Positions 11,429 through 20,454 are shown, counted from the first letter of the stretch. The stretch: 47,633 nucleotides of DNA from SAR86 cluster bacterium (GCA_016779525.1 JADHNL010000008.1:1-47633), one strand, 5' to 3'. Notes: generated by a model not told the origin, from the sequence alone. A program made the numbers and translations.

Positions 11429-13162
11429 CTAATAAGCGTTTAGCAATTGTATAAGTTGTTGCTCCTGATCTGAAGCATTTTCTTTTAAATTCAATAGTTT
11501 TTGCAACCTTTCTTTTCTGGGTTGGGAGAGCTGTTTTTTATTCGCAAGATCGGTTAAATAAGCTATAAACCCATGATCAAACTTTAATCTTAATTCATCC
11601 GATGCCCTTTCAAATTCTTCTTTAGCCTCTTCTGCTGTGATCTTTAGAGTAATCATCATTGCGCTAGCATAAGTTGAGTTTTCTTTATGCTTTCTACTAT
11701 CATTGTTAATTGACTGCAATATTGCCATGAGATTTAGCATATCCTCGTTATCTGAAGCGCTTAGAAAACTCATAAAATCATCGATTATTAAATCCTGCTT
11801 GAACAAATCCAATAAATAAATCAGAAGCAGAATATTTTTTTCATAGGAAGCATCATTGGAGTGAGTTTTTTCTACTTTTGGCGCTTTTTTTACCTCTGCT
11901 TGGTTGCGCAAAATTGTTTCTTTGTTAATGTTCAGCTCCTTAGAAAACTTAGCTAGTAAAGTTTCTTTTAGAAAATCAGATCTTACACTCGAGAGGATTT
12001 TTTTAAGTTCAAAAAGAATTATTCGAACATCCTCTGATGATTCTAAATCCCGCTTTCTTTTGAGGAATTGAAATACAAAGGTTTCAATATCCATTGATCG
12101 TTCGATACGGTCCAGTAAAGCTTTTCTGCCATTGGCATTTATAAAAGAGTCAGGATCCTCTCCTTCAGGTAAGAACATGAATCGTATTGTCTTATCGTCT
12201 ATAGCTAGCGACAAAGAAATATTTAAAGCACGCCAAGCTGCCTTTAATCCAGCCTCATCGGAATCAAAACAAAATATGACCTTATTTTTGTATCTGAATA
12301 AATTATTTAGGTGTTGGTTGGTAAATGATGTTCCTAAGGATGCAACTGCACAATCAACGCCATGCTGATGAAGCATGTCTACATCCATATAGCCCTCAGT
12401 AACAAAAAAATAGTCAAATCCCTTACAAGATCTTGCTTTGTCGAAACCATAAAGCTCACGAGATTTTCTAAAAAAAGGGCTGTCTTTAGAATTTAGGTAT
12501 TTAGGTAATTGATCGCCCAGAGCTCTGCCCCCAAAACCAATAATATTTCCTTTGATATTATTTATTGGGAACATGATTCTATTTCTGAAAAATGGAAAAA
12601 TTCCTTTATCATTTTTAAGAAAAGTTCCACTTGTTAGAATGTCTTTTTCCGAAAACTGTTTTAACAAAGCATTTAATAATTGAGTCTGGTTATTTTCTGA
12701 GAAGCCAATTAAAAAATCCTTAACGGTTTTACCTTCAATACCTCGTTCTTTTAGATAATTAGTTGCCTCACTACTGGGATTATTTATGAAAAATGAATAG
12801 TAATGATCAGCAACTATTTTGTTTATGGCATAAATTGATGAAAAATTATCGTATTCTTTCTTGGAGGATTGAGGCATTTGCACCCCATTGATCTCAGCTA
12901 ATTTCTCAACTGCCTCAAGGAATGTGAGACCGTCATAATCCTGTAAAAAAGTAAGTACATTACCTCCTTTCTTGCAGCCAAAACAATGATAAATTGATTT
13001 TTGAGGACTTACTGTGAATGAGGCTGTTTTTTCTTCATGAAAAGGGCAATTGGTTACATAATTACTGCTCTTTTTCGTAAGATTCAAGTACTGTCCAAGC
13101 ACTGAGACTATATCTGAATCATCAACCAACCTATCAATAAAATCTCTTGGTATCCTAGCCAT
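11429..13162 (-). CDS. dnaG: DNA primase DnaG
   Basis: Synthesises RNA primers at the replication fork. The N-terminal zinc-binding domain has C39, H42, C60 and C63 (NCPFHEEKTASF...YHCFGCKKGG). The catalytic core includes KERGIEGKTVKDF and FRNRIMFPI. The TOPRIM domain shows VTEGYMDVD (catalytic Glu) and CFDSDEAGLKAAWRA (the DxD metal site). The C-terminal helicase-binding region is divergent. Length 577 aa (E. coli 581). The start ATGGCTAG overlaps the stop of ruvX by 8 nt. The usual upstream neighbour rpsU is absent here; ruvX takes its place. Confidence 0.97.
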   Translation of the reverse strand: MARIPRDFIDRLVDDSDIVSVLGQYLNLTKKSSNYVTNCPFHEEKTASFTVSPQKSIYHCFGCKKGGNVLTFLQDYDGLTFLEAVEKLAEINGVQMPQSSKKEYDNFSSIYAINKIVADHYYSFFINNPSSEATNYLKERGIEGKTVKDFLIGFSENNQTQLLNALLKQFSEKDILTSGTFLKNDKGIFPFFRNRIMFPINNIKGNIIGFGGRALGDQLPKYLNSKDSPFFRKSRELYGFDKARSCKGFDYFFVTEGYMDVDMLHQHGVDCAVASLGTSFTNQHLNNLFRYKNKVIFCFDSDEAGLKAAWRALNISLSLAIDDKTIRFMFLPEGEDPDSFINANGRKALLDRIERSMDIETFVFQFLKRKRDLESSEDVRIILFELKKILSSVRSDFLKETLLAKFSKELNINKETILRNQAEVKKAPKVEKTHSNDASYEKNILLLIYLLDLFKQDLIIDDFMSFLSASDNEDMLNLMAILQSINNDSRKHKENSTYASAMMITLKITAEEAKEEFERASDELRLKFDHGFIAYLTDLANKKQLSQPRKERLQKLLNLKENASDQEQQLIQLLNAY

Positions 13163-13529
13163 GATTTAAATTAAACCAATCCTCAAATATTAGAATTGCA
13201 GACCTAGCATCTTTATTATTAGCCTGTATACCTGCACTCGTGAAATCCTCATTCACTGTCAGCACTTTTAGTTCAAAGGTTATTTTTATTGTTTCTATAA
13301 AGTTTGAAACACCCTTTTCAAATTCTGTTGATGGCTTGCTAGGCATGCCTACCAATATAAAGTTTGGATTCCATTCCTCTACTAAGTTTTTAATGCCTTC
13401 AACTAGGGTCGAATCATTTTTTATCACTTTTAGGGGTGAGCAAGCTCCGGTATAGGTCTCGCCGATGCAAGCGCCAATTTTTTTTGTGCCGTAATCAAAA
13501 CAAATGACAACTTCTGCTTTTTTACTCAA
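13155..13529 (-). CDS. ruvX: RuvX/YqgF family RNase H-fold nuclease (putative Holliday junction resolvase)
   Basis: RNase H-like fold protein implicated in pre-16S rRNA processing and annotated as a Holliday junction resolvase. Motifs: VICFDYGTKKIGACIG at the N-terminus (catalytic Asp in the FDYG strand), NFILVGMPSKPS, and VNEDFTSAGIQA, which corresponds to the usual DERLTS motif with Asp after Glu. KDARSAILIFEDW then matches the last helix with its conserved Asp. Length 124 aa is slightly short (typically 135-140). The start is TTG at 13529; an ATG at 13542 is out of frame. It lies between gshB (45 bp away) and dnaG. In many relatives yqgE separates gshB and yqgF, but it is missing here. Confidence 0.85.
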   Translation of the reverse strand: MSKKAEVVICFDYGTKKIGACIGETYTGACSPLKVIKNDSTLVEGIKNLVEEWNPNFILVGMPSKPSTEFEKGVSNFIETIKITFELKVLTVNEDFTSAGIQANNKDARSAILIFEDWFNLNHG

Positions 13530-13574
13530 TGTTTTTTCTCATACGATTTCGGTTACCAATAATCTCTAGAATCA

Positions 13575-14504
13575 TTATGAATCACCAAGACCATCCCAAA
13601 ATACTTCACTTGGATTAATGTCAGAGGCATTATTTATTTCTTGTAGGCAGGTAGGAGAGGTAATGTTAAGTTCAGACAATTTCCCACCCAAAATATCAGC
13701 ACCAGCAAAATAAATATTATGTTCTTTGAGAAAAGGTAGAATATGCTGGGCTATCTTTTTGTCATCATTAGTTACTTTTTTAACTTTTGAAGTTGCTCCA
13801 GCTGCAAGGTTCCCACGAAAATCTAAAGGACTTGGAACACGGACAAGTTTTTGCTCTAAAAGCTCACCATTTATTATAACGATGCGATTATCGCCAGATT
13901 CTGCTTCGGGAATGTACTCTTGTACTATCACCAAGTGCTTGCCTCTGCCAGTAATGGTCTCCCATATTACTGCTAAATTTTTATCATCCTTATGGACAAG
14001 AAAAATTGATCTGCCACCCATTCCATCCAATGGTTTAATTACGAGTGTCTCAAATCCTTGATTAAACATATCTTTAATAGTTTGTAAGCTCGCAGTTACT
14101 CTTGTGGAAGGTATTATTTCTGGAAATTTTAAAATAGATAATTTCTCATTGATCTCTCTAAGTGCCTTAGTTGGGTTAATGCAAGGCACGCCGTATGCAT
14201 CTAAAAGCAGAGTCATGTAAAGATAATCTTTATTGAATGGTGGGTTCACTCGATTGATAACATGGGAAAATTCAGATAAATCCTCAGTCCCATTATCAGA
14301 AAGATTAAAACTCAGCTGGTCTTTAGTCGGAAAGATTAATTTTGATGTCTGTGCAGTCAGCCTCTCTTCCTGAACCGACAAGTTGTTGGTATTAAAGGTG
14401 TGAACTTCATAACCTCTATCAAATGCTTCTTTAGCTAAAAAGATCGATGTATCTTTTTTCAGATCCATCGATTTGAGGTCATTGATAATAAAAGCTACTT
14501 TCAT
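13575..14504 (-). CDS. gshB: Glutathione synthetase
   Basis: ATP-grasp ligase joining gamma-glutamylcysteine and glycine to make glutathione. The N-terminus MKVAFIINDLKSMDLKKDTSI corresponds to the usual MKxxFxMDPxxxIxxxKDT opening. RVNPPFNKDYLYMTLLLD matches the conserved RxDPPFDxxYLxxT. The ATP-grasp segment includes VIKPLDGMGGRSIF (P-loop-like), VQEYIPEAESGDNRIVIINGE and PSPLDFRGNLAAGA (Mg/ATP site). Length 309 aa (E. coli 315). It overlaps rsmE by ATGA, the conserved rsmE-gshB order. Together with gpx and KatG it adds to the thiol/peroxide defences in this window. Confidence 0.96.
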   Translation of the reverse strand: MKVAFIINDLKSMDLKKDTSIFLAKEAFDRGYEVHTFNTNNLSVQEERLTAQTSKLIFPTKDQLSFNLSDNGTEDLSEFSHVINRVNPPFNKDYLYMTLLLDAYGVPCINPTKALREINEKLSILKFPEIIPSTRVTASLQTIKDMFNQGFETLVIKPLDGMGGRSIFLVHKDDKNLAVIWETITGRGKHLVIVQEYIPEAESGDNRIVIINGELLEQKLVRVPSPLDFRGNLAAGATSKVKKVTNDDKKIAQHILPFLKEHNIYFAGADILGGKLSELNITSPTCLQEINNASDINPSEVFWDGLGDS

Positions 14505-15190
14505 AATTTGTAATTATTTATTGCTAATGCAGCAATTGGTGCTGTTTCTGCCTTAAGTATATTTTTACCTAATTTGTGAAAAGATGCTTTTGTTTCTTGT
14601 AAAAATTGTCTTTCACTCTTTGAAAAACCATATTCTCCACCAGAAATTATTAAATCATATGGGTTGCTGTCGTTGATTATTTGCTCAGAGTATTGGTCCA
14701 GAACGCATATTTTATTAAAACTTGCATAATCTAAACTAGAAATGTTTTCTAGCAGCTCAATTTCTGGCAAGTATAAATTTTCTGATTGTAAAAAGGCTGC
14801 TTCAACCACTTCTCTATACCTGTCTATACGGGCCAACTCCTTTGAAAGAGAAAATTTGTGATTGGATTTTTCAGAAATGTAGCAGAAAATCTTAAATACA
14901 CCAACCTCAACCATTTTTTGCAAACAAAACTCAAACTGAGTTTTTTTTAAGAATGGTACCATTGCAGCTGTTCTGAATATTCGGTCAGAGGACTCTGTGT
15001 TTAGAATTTTTACCTCTGAATCATTTATAAGCCTGCACTTAGCTACGGTGCCTTTACCATCGTAAGCATAGAAATTTTCATCTAAGCCAACTTTTAAAAC
15101 ATTTTTGAGGTAGTGAGTTTGACTATTGCTCAAAAAATGATCAATATTTCTATCTAGTTTTTTTTTGAGGATAATCGAAGCTGTCTTCAT
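14501..15190 (-). CDS. rsmE: 16S rRNA (uracil(1498)-N(3))-methyltransferase
   Basis: SPOUT-class methyltransferase modifying U1498 in helix 44 of 16S rRNA. The N-terminal PUA-like domain (HYLKNVLKVGLDENFYAYDGKG) is followed by the SPOUT domain with QKMVEVGVFKIFCYISEKS, RYREVVEAAFLQSENLYLPEI, ISGGEYGFSKSE (usual GPEGGFS) and LGKNILKAETAPIAAL (SAM knot). I prefer ATG 15190 over the in-frame TTG at 15220, because MKTASIILKKKLD aligns with the family start and the TTG would overlap fis. That gives 229 aa. The SAM-loop Pro is replaced (GGEYGFS), a mild deviation. It is divergent from fis with only 23 bp between start codons. Confidence 0.92.
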   Translation of the reverse strand: MKTASIILKKKLDRNIDHFLSNSQTHYLKNVLKVGLDENFYAYDGKGTVAKCRLINDSEVKILNTESSDRIFRTAAMVPFLKKTQFEFCLQKMVEVGVFKIFCYISEKSNHKFSLSKELARIDRYREVVEAAFLQSENLYLPEIELLENISSLDYASFNKICVLDQYSEQIINDSNPYDLIISGGEYGFSKSERQFLQETKASFHKLGKNILKAETAPIAALAINNYKL

Positions 15191-15200
15191 TTTGACAGCA

Positions 15201-15209
15201 ATTATATCA
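15201..15209 (-). promoter_or_regulatory. Extended -10 promoter for rsmE
   Basis: On the minus strand the sequence reads TGATATAAT, an extended -10 (TGn TATAAT). Its predicted transcription start is about 3-5 nt before the rsmE ATG at 15190, so the mRNA would be nearly leaderless. The element lies in the 23-bp gap shared with fis. A TTGACA at 15215-15220 (minus strand) is too close to serve as its -35. Confidence 0.5.
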
Positions 15210-15213
15210 TTTG

Positions 15214-15465
15214 ATGTCAACCAAATTTAATACAAATAAAAGAAGTCTTCGGGGTGAAGTTAAAAGAGCGATAAAAAGATATTATCGCAATCTAGATGGA
15301 GAGACCCCCATTGAGCTATATAAATTGACCCTAAGCCAGATTGAACCGCCATTACTGGAAGTGGTATTAAAAAAATGCAAAGGCAATCAGTCAGAAGCAA
15401 GTAAGGTACTTGGATTAAATCGAGGCACTTTTAGAAAAAAACTTGAAAAGTACGGTTTGCTTTGA
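15214..15465 (+). CDS. fis: Fis family DNA-binding protein
   Basis: Small nucleoid-associated protein/transcription factor. The C-terminal half LYKLTLSQIEPPLLEVVLKKCKGNQSEASKVLGLNRGTFRKKLEKYGLL is easily recognised as Fis: the dimerisation helices precede the helix-turn-helix (QSEASKVLGLNRGTFRKKL). The N-terminal arm is short and basic. Start ATG 15214 (in-frame TTG 15211 also exists) gives 83 aa, against 98 in E. coli. No clear Shine-Dalgarno sequence precedes it. Its TGA overlaps the purH ATG (TGATG). fis-purH-purD is a common order outside the enterics, where fis instead follows dusB. Confidence 0.95.
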   Translation: MSTKFNTNKRSLRGEVKRAIKRYYRNLDGETPIELYKLTLSQIEPPLLEVVLKKCKGNQSEASKVLGLNRGTFRKKLEKYGLL

Positions 15466-16958
15466 TGATTGAAATAAAAACGGCACTAATTTCCGTCTAC
15501 AAGAAAGATGGTGTTCTAGAGCTTGCCCAAAAATTGCAATCCCATAATGTCAAAATAATATCTTCAGGTGGCACTGCCAGCTTTCTTAGAGAAAACGACA
15601 TTCCGGTAATAGAAGTGTCTGATTACACAGGTTCGCCTGAGATGTTTGATGGGAGGGTAAAGACACTACATCCAAAAATTCATGCTGGAATATTGGCACG
15701 CGGCAAAACAGATGAGGAGCAATTATGTGACATTGGCGCAGATAAAATTGACCTTGTTGTAGTAAACCTATATCCATTTGAAGAAGAATTAAATAAAACA
15801 AATGTCTCCGAAGATGATCTAATTGAAAAAATAGATATTGGTGGTCCAGCGATGCTAAGAGCAGCTGCAAAAAATTTTAAAAATACCGTTAGTGTTTGTA
15901 GTCCAGAACATTACCATAAGATTAAACCCGAAGGCATGTCTGTTGAAGAGTCTAGGAATCTGGCCGGCTATGTTTTTGCAACCACAACGGCTTATGACTC
16001 TTTGGTGCATGGTTGGCTACATCAACACCCAATTGCAACCAGTGAATTTAAACAAGAACTTCGTTATGGTGAAAACCCACACCAAAAAGCCTCAGTAACA
16101 GTGAATGAAAATTCACCAATTGATTTTTTAAATCCTTTACAAGGAAAAGCAGTGTCTTATAACAATGTTAATGATGCTCTTGCTGCTTGGGCATGTGTTT
16201 CAGAGTTCGTAGAACCTGCTGTTTGCATCGTTAAACATGCTAACCCTTGTGGAGTAAGCGAATCATCAACCTTGCTTCAAGCCTATAAAAATGCTTTTTT
16301 AACAGATCCAACATCAGCATTTGGAGGTGTTATTGCTCTCAATGAAACTCTCAGCCACGAATTAGCCAAATCGATAATTGATAAGCAATTTGTTGAGGTT
16401 ATTATTGCGCCTGCATTTGAAGATGATGCAAAAAAAATCTTGGCAACCAAACCTAATATTAGATTACTGATTTCAAAACAAACTAAGAAAAAATATCTTG
16501 AAACTAAATCAATGTTTAGCGTAGATTTATCGCAAACTTCGGATTTAGTTACTCCAAATGATTATGAGATCAGTGTTGTCTCTACCTTAAAGCCTAATGA
16601 AAGCGAACTTGAGGACCTTATGTTTGCTATGAAGGTTGCCAAACATGTGAAATCAAATGCAATTGTTCTAGCAAAAAATAAAATGACTCTTGGTATAGGC
16701 GCTGGACAAATGAGCAGAGTGGTGAGCACAAAGATTGCACTAATGAAAGCTAAAGAAGAGGGGCTTGATGTTTTAGGATGTGCATTAGCATCTGATGCTT
16801 TCTTTCCTTTTAGAGATAATATTGATCTTGCTGCAACTGGTGGCATTAAGCATGTGATTCAACCAGGTGGTTCTGTAAGAGATCAAGAGGTTATCGATGC
16901 CATCAATGAATACGATATGAGTATGTGTGTAACAGGTATAAGGCACTTTAAACATTGA
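15465..16958 (+). CDS. purH: Bifunctional AICAR formyltransferase/IMP cyclohydrolase
   Basis: Last two steps of de novo IMP synthesis. The N-terminal IMP cyclohydrolase domain (about residues 1-190) shows IKTALISVYKKDGVLELAQKL, SSGGTASFLRE and MFDGRVKTLHPKIHAGILARG. The C-terminal transformylase domain has RYGENPHQKA, CIVKHANPCGVSE (the catalytic Lys-His pair of the AICAR transformylase) and ASDAFFPFRDNIDLAA. At 497 aa it is about 30 shorter than E. coli PurH, with no motif missing. Start ATG 15465 overlaps the fis stop; its own stop overlaps the purD ATG (TGATG), so all three are coupled. Confidence 0.98.
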   Translation: MIEIKTALISVYKKDGVLELAQKLQSHNVKIISSGGTASFLRENDIPVIEVSDYTGSPEMFDGRVKTLHPKIHAGILARGKTDEEQLCDIGADKIDLVVVNLYPFEEELNKTNVSEDDLIEKIDIGGPAMLRAAAKNFKNTVSVCSPEHYHKIKPEGMSVEESRNLAGYVFATTTAYDSLVHGWLHQHPIATSEFKQELRYGENPHQKASVTVNENSPIDFLNPLQGKAVSYNNVNDALAAWACVSEFVEPAVCIVKHANPCGVSESSTLLQAYKNAFLTDPTSAFGGVIALNETLSHELAKSIIDKQFVEVIIAPAFEDDAKKILATKPNIRLLISKQTKKKYLETKSMFSVDLSQTSDLVTPNDYEISVVSTLKPNESELEDLMFAMKVAKHVKSNAIVLAKNKMTLGIGAGQMSRVVSTKIALMKAKEEGLDVLGCALASDAFFPFRDNIDLAATGGIKHVIQPGGSVRDQEVIDAINEYDMSMCVTGIRHFKH

Positions 16959-18214
16959 TGAATATTTTGGTAGTAGGTCAAGGCGGTAGAGAACATGCTT
17001 TGGCATGGAAGTTAGCACAGTCTGAAAAATGTGAAACCGTTTTTTTAGCTCCAGGCAATGGCGGCACCAAGTTTGAAGACAAGTGCGAAAACACAAATAT
17101 TGAAGCAACTGATTTTGTAGCAATAAAAAAATTTATTGTTGAAAAAGAAATAGGTTTAGTTGTTGTTGGCCCAGAAGATCCGTTGGTGAAAGGAATCAAA
17201 GACTACCTTTCCGCTACAGATGTTTTGGTTTTTGGGCCTGACTCAGCAGGTGCTCAGTTAGAAGGTTCAAAAATTTATTCAAAGCAATTTATGTTTGACT
17301 GCAATATTCCGACTGGAGAAGCGCATTTTTTTAATACTGAAGAAGGCGCGATTAAACATCTAAATAGCAGCAACTATCCTATAGTGTTAAAAGCTGATGG
17401 ATTAGCAGCTGGCAAGGGTGTCCTTGTTGCTCAGACTAAAGAGGAAGCTATAGTTTGGGTAAATGAAGTTATGGCAAATTCAAAGTTTGGTGAGGCTGGT
17501 CAAAATATTTTAATTGAGGAATGTCTCTATGGCACTGAATTAAGTTTTATGGGAATAATGACACCCAAAGAATTTATACCTTTCGAAACCAGTGTTGATT
17601 ACAAACCTCTTTTAAATGGAAATAAAGGTCCTAATACTGGAGGAATGGGGTGCATTGCTCCTTCTCCTTTCATGAATGATGAACTGCGAGAAAATATATT
17701 TAAGACTGTAGTCGAGCCAACAATCAAGGGTCTTAATGATAGAGGTATAAGTTATTATGGTTTTATGTACTTTGGACTAATGGTAAAAGATAATGTGCCA
17801 AAAGTGCTGGAATACAACTGTCGCTTAGGAGATCCAGAAACACAATGTTTGATGATGAAAATAGAATCTGATCTTGTGACCGCACTGCTGGATGCACTTC
17901 AAAATAAAAAAATAAATATTTCGTGGAGGTCAGGTTCCATTATGGGAGTGGTTCTAGCATCCGGAGGCTATCCTGAAAATTATAAAAAAGGTGTGCCTAT
18001 AAAAATTGGTGAACTAAATGAGTGTAAACTTTTTCATGCTGGAACTGTTTTTACTGAAGAAGGTTTAGTAACATCTGGTGGACGCGTATTCTCAATAAAT
18101 CACTATGCCAATTCTCTTCAGGAATGTAAGCACTACCTCTACAAACACATTGACTCTGTAAATTTTATGGATTGCACATATAGAGATGATATTGGAGAGA
18201 TTTATGAGTCTTAG
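16958..18214 (+). CDS. purD: Phosphoribosylamine--glycine ligase (GAR synthetase)
   Basis: Second step of purine synthesis, joining glycine to phosphoribosylamine. The N-terminus MNILVVGQGGREHALAWKLAQS and ATP-grasp segments PIVLKADGLAAGKGVLVA, ECLYGTELSFMG, GPNTGGMGCIAPSPF and LEYNCRLGDPETQCLM (metal site) are all canonical. Length 418 aa. Start ATG 16958 overlaps the purH stop by one base. The C-terminal end overlaps the coq7 start by 11 bp. Confidence 0.98.
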   Translation: MNILVVGQGGREHALAWKLAQSEKCETVFLAPGNGGTKFEDKCENTNIEATDFVAIKKFIVEKEIGLVVVGPEDPLVKGIKDYLSATDVLVFGPDSAGAQLEGSKIYSKQFMFDCNIPTGEAHFFNTEEGAIKHLNSSNYPIVLKADGLAAGKGVLVAQTKEEAIVWVNEVMANSKFGEAGQNILIEECLYGTELSFMGIMTPKEFIPFETSVDYKPLLNGNKGPNTGGMGCIAPSPFMNDELRENIFKTVVEPTIKGLNDRGISYYGFMYFGLMVKDNVPKVLEYNCRLGDPETQCLMMKIESDLVTALLDALQNKKINISWRSGSIMGVVLASGGYPENYKKGVPIKIGELNECKLFHAGTVFTEEGLVTSGGRVFSINHYANSLQECKHYLYKHIDSVNFMDCTYRDDIGEIYES

Positions 18215-18806
18215 CGATAAAGTAGCAAATGAATTTGCACATTTCCTTAGAATTATTAACTACAAGAATAAGGGCGAACCTGATAGCTCACTTTCTGAGG
18301 CAGATAAAAAAAAATCAATCTCTTTAATGAGAGTAAATGCATCAGGTGAAGTTTCAGCACAAGCGCTGTATAGAGGCCAAGCTTTTTTTTCTAAAAGCCC
18401 AGAAATAAAAAAACATCTACTCAAAGCAGGAGATGAAGAGTTCACTCATCTTGAATGGTGCAGTAAAAGGCTTGAAGAGCTAGGAGGCAAAAAGTCAATT
18501 CTAGATCCTTTGTATTATGCAGGCTCATTTACTTTAGGCTCAATTGCTGGTCTCATTGGTGACAGAACAAGCTTAGGTTTTGTTGAAGAAACAGAAAAAC
18601 AAGTAGTTGAGCACCTTAAAAGACACCTAAATGAAATGTCATCCAAGGATACCAAGAGTAGAGAGATACTTGAAAAAATGCTTGAAGAGGAAGAAGCTCA
18701 TGGGCAAGAAGCCAAAGAGCACGGCAGCAAACAACTACCCTTACCCGTTAAAGGAGTTATGACAGCTACATCTAAAATAATGACAACACTAAGTAGATTT
18801 ATTTAA
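18204..18806 (+). CDS. coq7: Demethoxyubiquinone hydroxylase (Coq7-type diiron monooxygenase)
   Basis: Hydroxylates 2-octaprenyl-3-methyl-6-methoxy-benzoquinol in ubiquinone synthesis; it replaces the flavin enzyme UbiF of E. coli. Diiron ligands, numbered from ATG 18204: E49 (in ASGEVSAQALYRGQA), E79 and H82 (EEFTHLEWC), the VEETEKQVVEHL helix, and E163/H166 (EEEAHGQEA), as in the ferritin-like four-helix bundle. Length 200 aa. GGAG at 18194-18197 supports ATG 18204; an upstream in-frame ATG at 18186 lies deep in purD. The gene is appended to the purine operon and ends in a TTAA palindromic overlap with the convergent DUF192 gene. Confidence 0.94.
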   Translation: MSLSDKVANEFAHFLRIINYKNKGEPDSSLSEADKKKSISLMRVNASGEVSAQALYRGQAFFSKSPEIKKHLLKAGDEEFTHLEWCSKRLEELGGKKSILDPLYYAGSFTLGSIAGLIGDRTSLGFVEETEKQVVEHLKRHLNEMSSKDTKSREILEKMLEEEEAHGQEAKEHGSKQLPLPVKGVMTATSKIMTTLSRFI

Positions 18807-19216
18807 TCTGAGATTGAAAGCTTCGAAAAAACCTTTATTTCTCGCTCGTCAAACCATCCTTTATTCACTTCCAAAGCATATCTAATATTCTGCGATTTTG
18901 AGCACACATTCTCCTCTGAAAATGGCATTAAATTATGAATTTCTCGAATAATAAGCCTCTCATCAAGGTAGGCAAGACTCAAATCCAACGAGGTATTTTT
19001 CATCCACATGCATTTTTGTGATGTCTCTGGCCATTTAAAAAGCATTCCTGAATTAGTTGGAAGACTCGATCTATACATCAAACCACGTGCACGATCTTCT
19101 TTAGATTCTACGATTTCTAAGTCGAGCACAAATCCCCTCAAAGATGCTTCAATGGCATCAATAAAGTGGCTATGAAATAAGGTTGTAAGCAGAAGAAATA
19201 GTTTTCTTATAGTCAT
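18803..19216 (-). CDS. DUF192 family secreted protein
   Basis: Function unknown; the DUF192 fold is small and beta-rich and its members are usually exported. A signal peptide ([21 protein letters not shown]) is followed by the complete family signature: [39 protein letters not shown] and [12 protein letters not shown]. Length 137 aa. The ATG at 19216 lies inside the 3' end of rpe (47-bp overlap), so the signal peptide is encoded entirely within the rpe gene in another frame. It is the last gene of the SDR-amgK-murU-rpe operon. Confidence 0.88.
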   Translation of the reverse strand: MTIRKLFLLLTTLFHSHFIDAIEASLRGFVLDLEIVESKEDRARGLMYRSSLPTNSGMLFKWPETSQKCMWMKNTSLDLSLAYLDERLIIREIHNLMPFSEENVCSKSQNIRYALEVNKGWFDEREIKVFSKLSISD

Positions 19217-19829
19217 CTGAATTAAATATAGCGGAGCCCATTACAAATGTATCTGCCCCTGCATCGCTTACGGCTTTAATATTTTTGAGATTAATGCCGC
19301 CATCAACCTCAAGCCTTACTTGTTTATTTAACTTATCTAATTTTTTTCTAATTTTTTTTATTTTGTCTAATGTTTTCTCAATGAATTTTTGACCACCAAA
19401 ACCAGGATTAACAGACATCAAAAGAACTAAGTCAACTTCTTCAATAACATCTCCGATCAATGAAATCGGACTGGCTGGATTTAGTACCAAGCCTGCCTGG
19501 CAACCACTATCCTTAATTTTTTGTACTGTTCTGTGTACATGATTGCTTGCTTCAGGATGAAAAGAAATCATATTAGCGCCAGCATCAGCAAATTGACTTA
19601 CTAAGCCATCGACCGGCTCTACCATTAAATGGACGTCGATAAAATTTTTAATGCCATACTTTCTTAAAGACTCGCATACCATAGGCCCCACAGTAAGGTT
19701 GGGAACATAGTGGTTATCCATGACATCAAAATGAATCCACTCTGCGCCTGCATCAATTACTGCAGTGACATCTTCACCTAAACGAGCAAAATCTGCTGAC
19801 AGTATTGATGGTGCAATAATTTTATTCAT
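19170..19829 (-). CDS. rpe: Ribulose-phosphate 3-epimerase
   Basis: Interconverts ribulose 5-phosphate and xylulose 5-phosphate in the pentose phosphate pathway. TIM-barrel with [17 protein letters not shown] (strand 1), [19 protein letters not shown] (catalytic Asp/metal site), [28 protein letters not shown] and [12 protein letters not shown] (second catalytic Asp and phosphate-binding loop). Length 219 aa is standard. ATG 19829 overlaps the murU stop in an 8-nt ATGAATAA. Coupling with cell-wall recycling genes is unusual; in many gammaproteobacteria rpe sits with gph and trp genes. Confidence 0.97.
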   Translation of the reverse strand: MNKIIAPSILSADFARLGEDVTAVIDAGAEWIHFDVMDNHYVPNLTVGPMVCESLRKYGIKNFIDVHLMVEPVDGLVSQFADAGANMISFHPEASNHVHRTVQKIKDSGCQAGLVLNPASPISLIGDVIEEVDLVLLMSVNPGFGGQKFIEKTLDKIKKIRKKLDKLNKQVRLEVDGGINLKNIKAVSDAGADTFVMGSAIFNSDDYKKTISSAYNLIS

Positions 19830-20454
19830 GATTGAGTTTTTCCAGTACTTCTATAGTCCCTACATCATACCAATTTGAGTTAATAATTTCTGCATTTAGG
19901 TTGCCTTCTTGAGCCAATAGTTTTAAAAGATCTTTCCAATAATCAAACTTTGTTTGATGAACAGCATGGACTTGTGCTTTGTTGATAATGCTAATTCCTG
20001 TGAAGGTATAGGTTGGATCTTCATCAATGTTAACTTTATTATCAATAATGCCAAAGTCTCCATTTTCCTGCTGAACTGCGAATACCTTGGGAGAAATATT
20101 TTTTCTCAATTCACTGTAATCAATATCAGAAAATACGTCAGCATTTATAATTAAAAATTCAGCACCCTCCATTAAGCTCATTGCTTGTTTTATTCCGCCG
20201 CCCGTACCAAGTAATTCGCTTTCTCTGCTAATTACAATGTCATTTTCTAAGTAGTTTTGTTTAACAAATGATGCTATTTGCTCAGCATGTGTATAGCAAG
20301 TTACTGCAATTTGTTCAAAGCCAGCATCTAAAAGCTTATCTATGTGATTTTTTAGCAATGGTATGCCTCTGACACTTATTAATGCCTTAGGCATCTTCTC
20401 TGTTAAAGGCATTAATCTTCTTCCCTCTCCTGCAGCTAAAATTATTGCGTTCAT
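19822..20454 (-). CDS. murU: N-acetylmuramate-1-phosphate uridylyltransferase (MurU-type nucleotidyltransferase)
   Basis: Converts MurNAc-1-phosphate to UDP-MurNAc in the peptidoglycan-recycling route that bypasses fosfomycin-sensitive de novo synthesis. The nucleotidyltransferase fold is clear: [32 protein letters not shown] (nucleotide loop with Lys), [26 protein letters not shown] (metal-binding Asp), and [16 protein letters not shown] at the C-terminus. Length 210 aa matches MurU (about 220) rather than the larger RfbA or GlmU. The gene is immediately downstream of the amgK-like kinase with an ATGA overlap, the arrangement of the known AmgK-MurU pair in Pseudomonas and Caulobacter. Confidence 0.88.
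   Translation of the reverse strand: MNAIILAAGEGRRLMPLTEKMPKALISVRGIPLLKNHIDKLLDAGFEQIAVTCYTHAEQIASFVKQNYLENDIVISRESELLGTGGGIKQAMSLMEGAEFLIINADVFSDIDYSELRKNISPKVFAVQQENGDFGIIDNKVNIDEDPTYTFTGISIINKAQVHAVHQTKFDYWKDLLKLLAQEGNLNAEIINSNWYDVGTIEVLEKLNHE

Noticed and set aside
15191-15220. TTG start at 15220 for rsmE and TTG starts at 527, 2360, 15211, 15462, 16955, 42460 for their genes
   Set aside because: In each case an ATG a few codons downstream fits family N-termini or stop/start overlaps better.
18186-18203. ATG at 18186 as coq7 start
   Set aside because: It lies deeper in purD, while GGAG sits correctly before ATG 18204.
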